From Pseudomonas rhizoryzae (lineage in GTDB: Bacteria > Pseudomonadota > Gammaproteobacteria > Pseudomonadales > Pseudomonadaceae): a stretch of DNA of 64,000 nucleotides. The position numbers and the translations under genes are program-made. Below the pieces are notes generated by a model. That model was given only the letters and a program-made list of their open reading frames with translations. It had not been told where the DNA came from and did no database searches. Below, one piece after another: positions 63,403 to 64,000 of this stretch. The stretch is taken from positions 1 through 64,000 of the forward strand of contig NZ_SULM01000005.1 of assembly GCF_005250615.1 (NCBI RefSeq). The letters are read 5' to 3'. Position 1 is the stretch's first letter. Each line of letters begins with the position of its first letter.

Positions 63403-64000
63403 GTGCAGGAATCGACATTCGAGGTGATCGTGCTGGGGCTGGGCGCCATGGGAGCGGCCAGCCTGTATCAGCTGGCCAAGCGCGGCGTGAAGGTTGCGGG
63501 CATAGATCGCTTTACGCCGCCCCATGAGCAGGGCTCCAGCCATGGGGCAACGCGCATCACGCGCCAGGCGGTGGGCGAGGGGGCCGCCTACGTTCCCTTG
63601 GCGCTGCGCTCTCATCAGCTATGGCGAGAACTGGAGGCCGAGCGAGGCGTGAGCCTGTTCGAGCAGTGCGGCGTGCTGATCATGACGGCAACAGCCACCG
63701 CTACCTCCCATCACGGTCGCCCGGATTTTACTCGGACCACCCTGGAGCTGGCGCGGCGCTACGGTATCACCCACGAGGAGTGGGACGGCCCCACCATTCG
63801 CCAGCGCTTTCCACAGTTCCAGGTGGCGGACGACGCTCTCGGCTATTTCGAGCCAGGAGGCGGTTATCTCTACCCGGAAGCCTGTATCCAGGCTCAGTTG
63901 GACGGTGCCCGGGAGCGGGGTGCCCGGCTGTTCACCGATACCGTCATCGACCGCTTGGAGCAGGACGCCAGTGGCGTGATCCTGCATTCGGCTCAGCGGA
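63403..64000 (+). CDS. SolA-like FAD-dependent amine oxidase (partial, cut by window end)
   Basis: The first 199 codons of a monomeric sarcosine oxidase/N-methyl-L-tryptophan oxidase family protein are visible. The start GTG at 63403 follows GAGGGG by 7 nt. The FAD motif is VIVLGLGAMGAASLYQLAKRG and the flavin-binding loop is EQGSSHGATRITRQAVGEG. ALGYFEPGGGYLYPEACI is typical of the family. The covalent-flavin cysteine would lie beyond the window. It probably oxidises an N-methylated or secondary amine to release formaldehyde or an aldehyde and H2O2. Confidence 0.87.
   Translation, partial: MQESTFEVIVLGLGAMGAASLYQLAKRGVKVAGIDRFTPPHEQGSSHGATRITRQAVGEGAAYVPLALRSHQLWRELEAERGVSLFEQCGVLIMTATATATSHHGRPDFTRTTLELARRYGITHEEWDGPTIRQRFPQFQVADDALGYFEPGGGYLYPEACIQAQLDGARERGARLFTDTVIDRLEQDASGVILHSAQR

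Overview
The window is a GC-rich stretch of a gammaproteobacterial chromosome, almost certainly Pseudomonas. The evidence is a Pseudomonas-type 5S rRNA end, the order gacA-uvrC-pgsA-tRNA(Gly)-tRNA(Cys)-tRNA(Leu), and a stress-carbohydrate/NHEJ region resembling the P. aeruginosa PA2150-PA2165 neighbourhood. The P. oryzihabitans/psychrotolerans group is plausible but is an inference. No phage, integron, IS transposase or CRISPR array was seen. Genes are dense, with many 4-nt ATGA overlaps.

Layout. 1-4100: end of an rRNA operon, then gacA-uvrC-pgsA and three tRNAs. 4076-7766: a small unknown gene, chaC with a Trp-rich partner, and the peroxide-defence pair ahpC-ahpF behind a candidate OxyR site. 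7914-13149: a sulfur/cysteine block (3-mercaptopyruvate sulfurtransferase, serine acetyltransferase, cystine ABC transporter, D-cysteine desulfhydrase). 13209-14070: a 156-bp MITE-like element and a queuosine-precursor transporter preceded by a preQ1-I riboswitch. 14186-24052: metabolic and regulatory genes (formaldehyde dehydrogenase, Tas, LysR, a divergent glutamine amidotransferase, galU, gor, an SBF-like transporter, an AraC regulator).

24079-30648 (minus strand): ku-ligD for non-homologous end joining, followed by a tightly overlapped four-gene cassette: acyl-CoA dehydrogenase-like, PIG-L deacetylase, NodS-like methyltransferase and family-2 glycosyltransferase. This cassette looks like a short pathway to an N-methylated glycan or glycoconjugate and is the best candidate for an undescribed system. 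30792-33768: an XdhC-like gene, an ORF that joins a MocA-like nucleotidyltransferase in frame to PncC/CinA, and nadE.

34237-57122: two converging alpha-glucan/trehalose operons. On the plus strand: glgE, a treS-maltokinase fusion, glgB and a degenerate PL7 lyase-like gene. On the minus strand: glgA, then treZ-malQ-treY-DUF2934, then glgX-ybhP-clsB-ybhN. Together they encode trehalose synthesis from glucan (TreY/TreZ), conversion of trehalose to maltose and maltose-1-phosphate (TreS/Mak), polymerisation (GlgE) and branching (GlgB), debranching and rearrangement (GlgX, MalQ), and cardiolipin synthesis. With Ku/LigD beside them this reads as an osmotic/desiccation-stress island. glgC and glgP are absent from the window.

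57470-64000: an MscS-family channel, a stand-alone receiver protein, a 44-aa membrane protein, a sulfur-starvation operon (alkylsulfatase-type dioxygenase, a 37-aa peptide, an SfnB-like monooxygenase), a fatty-acid desaturase and the start of a SolA-like oxidase cut by the window edge.
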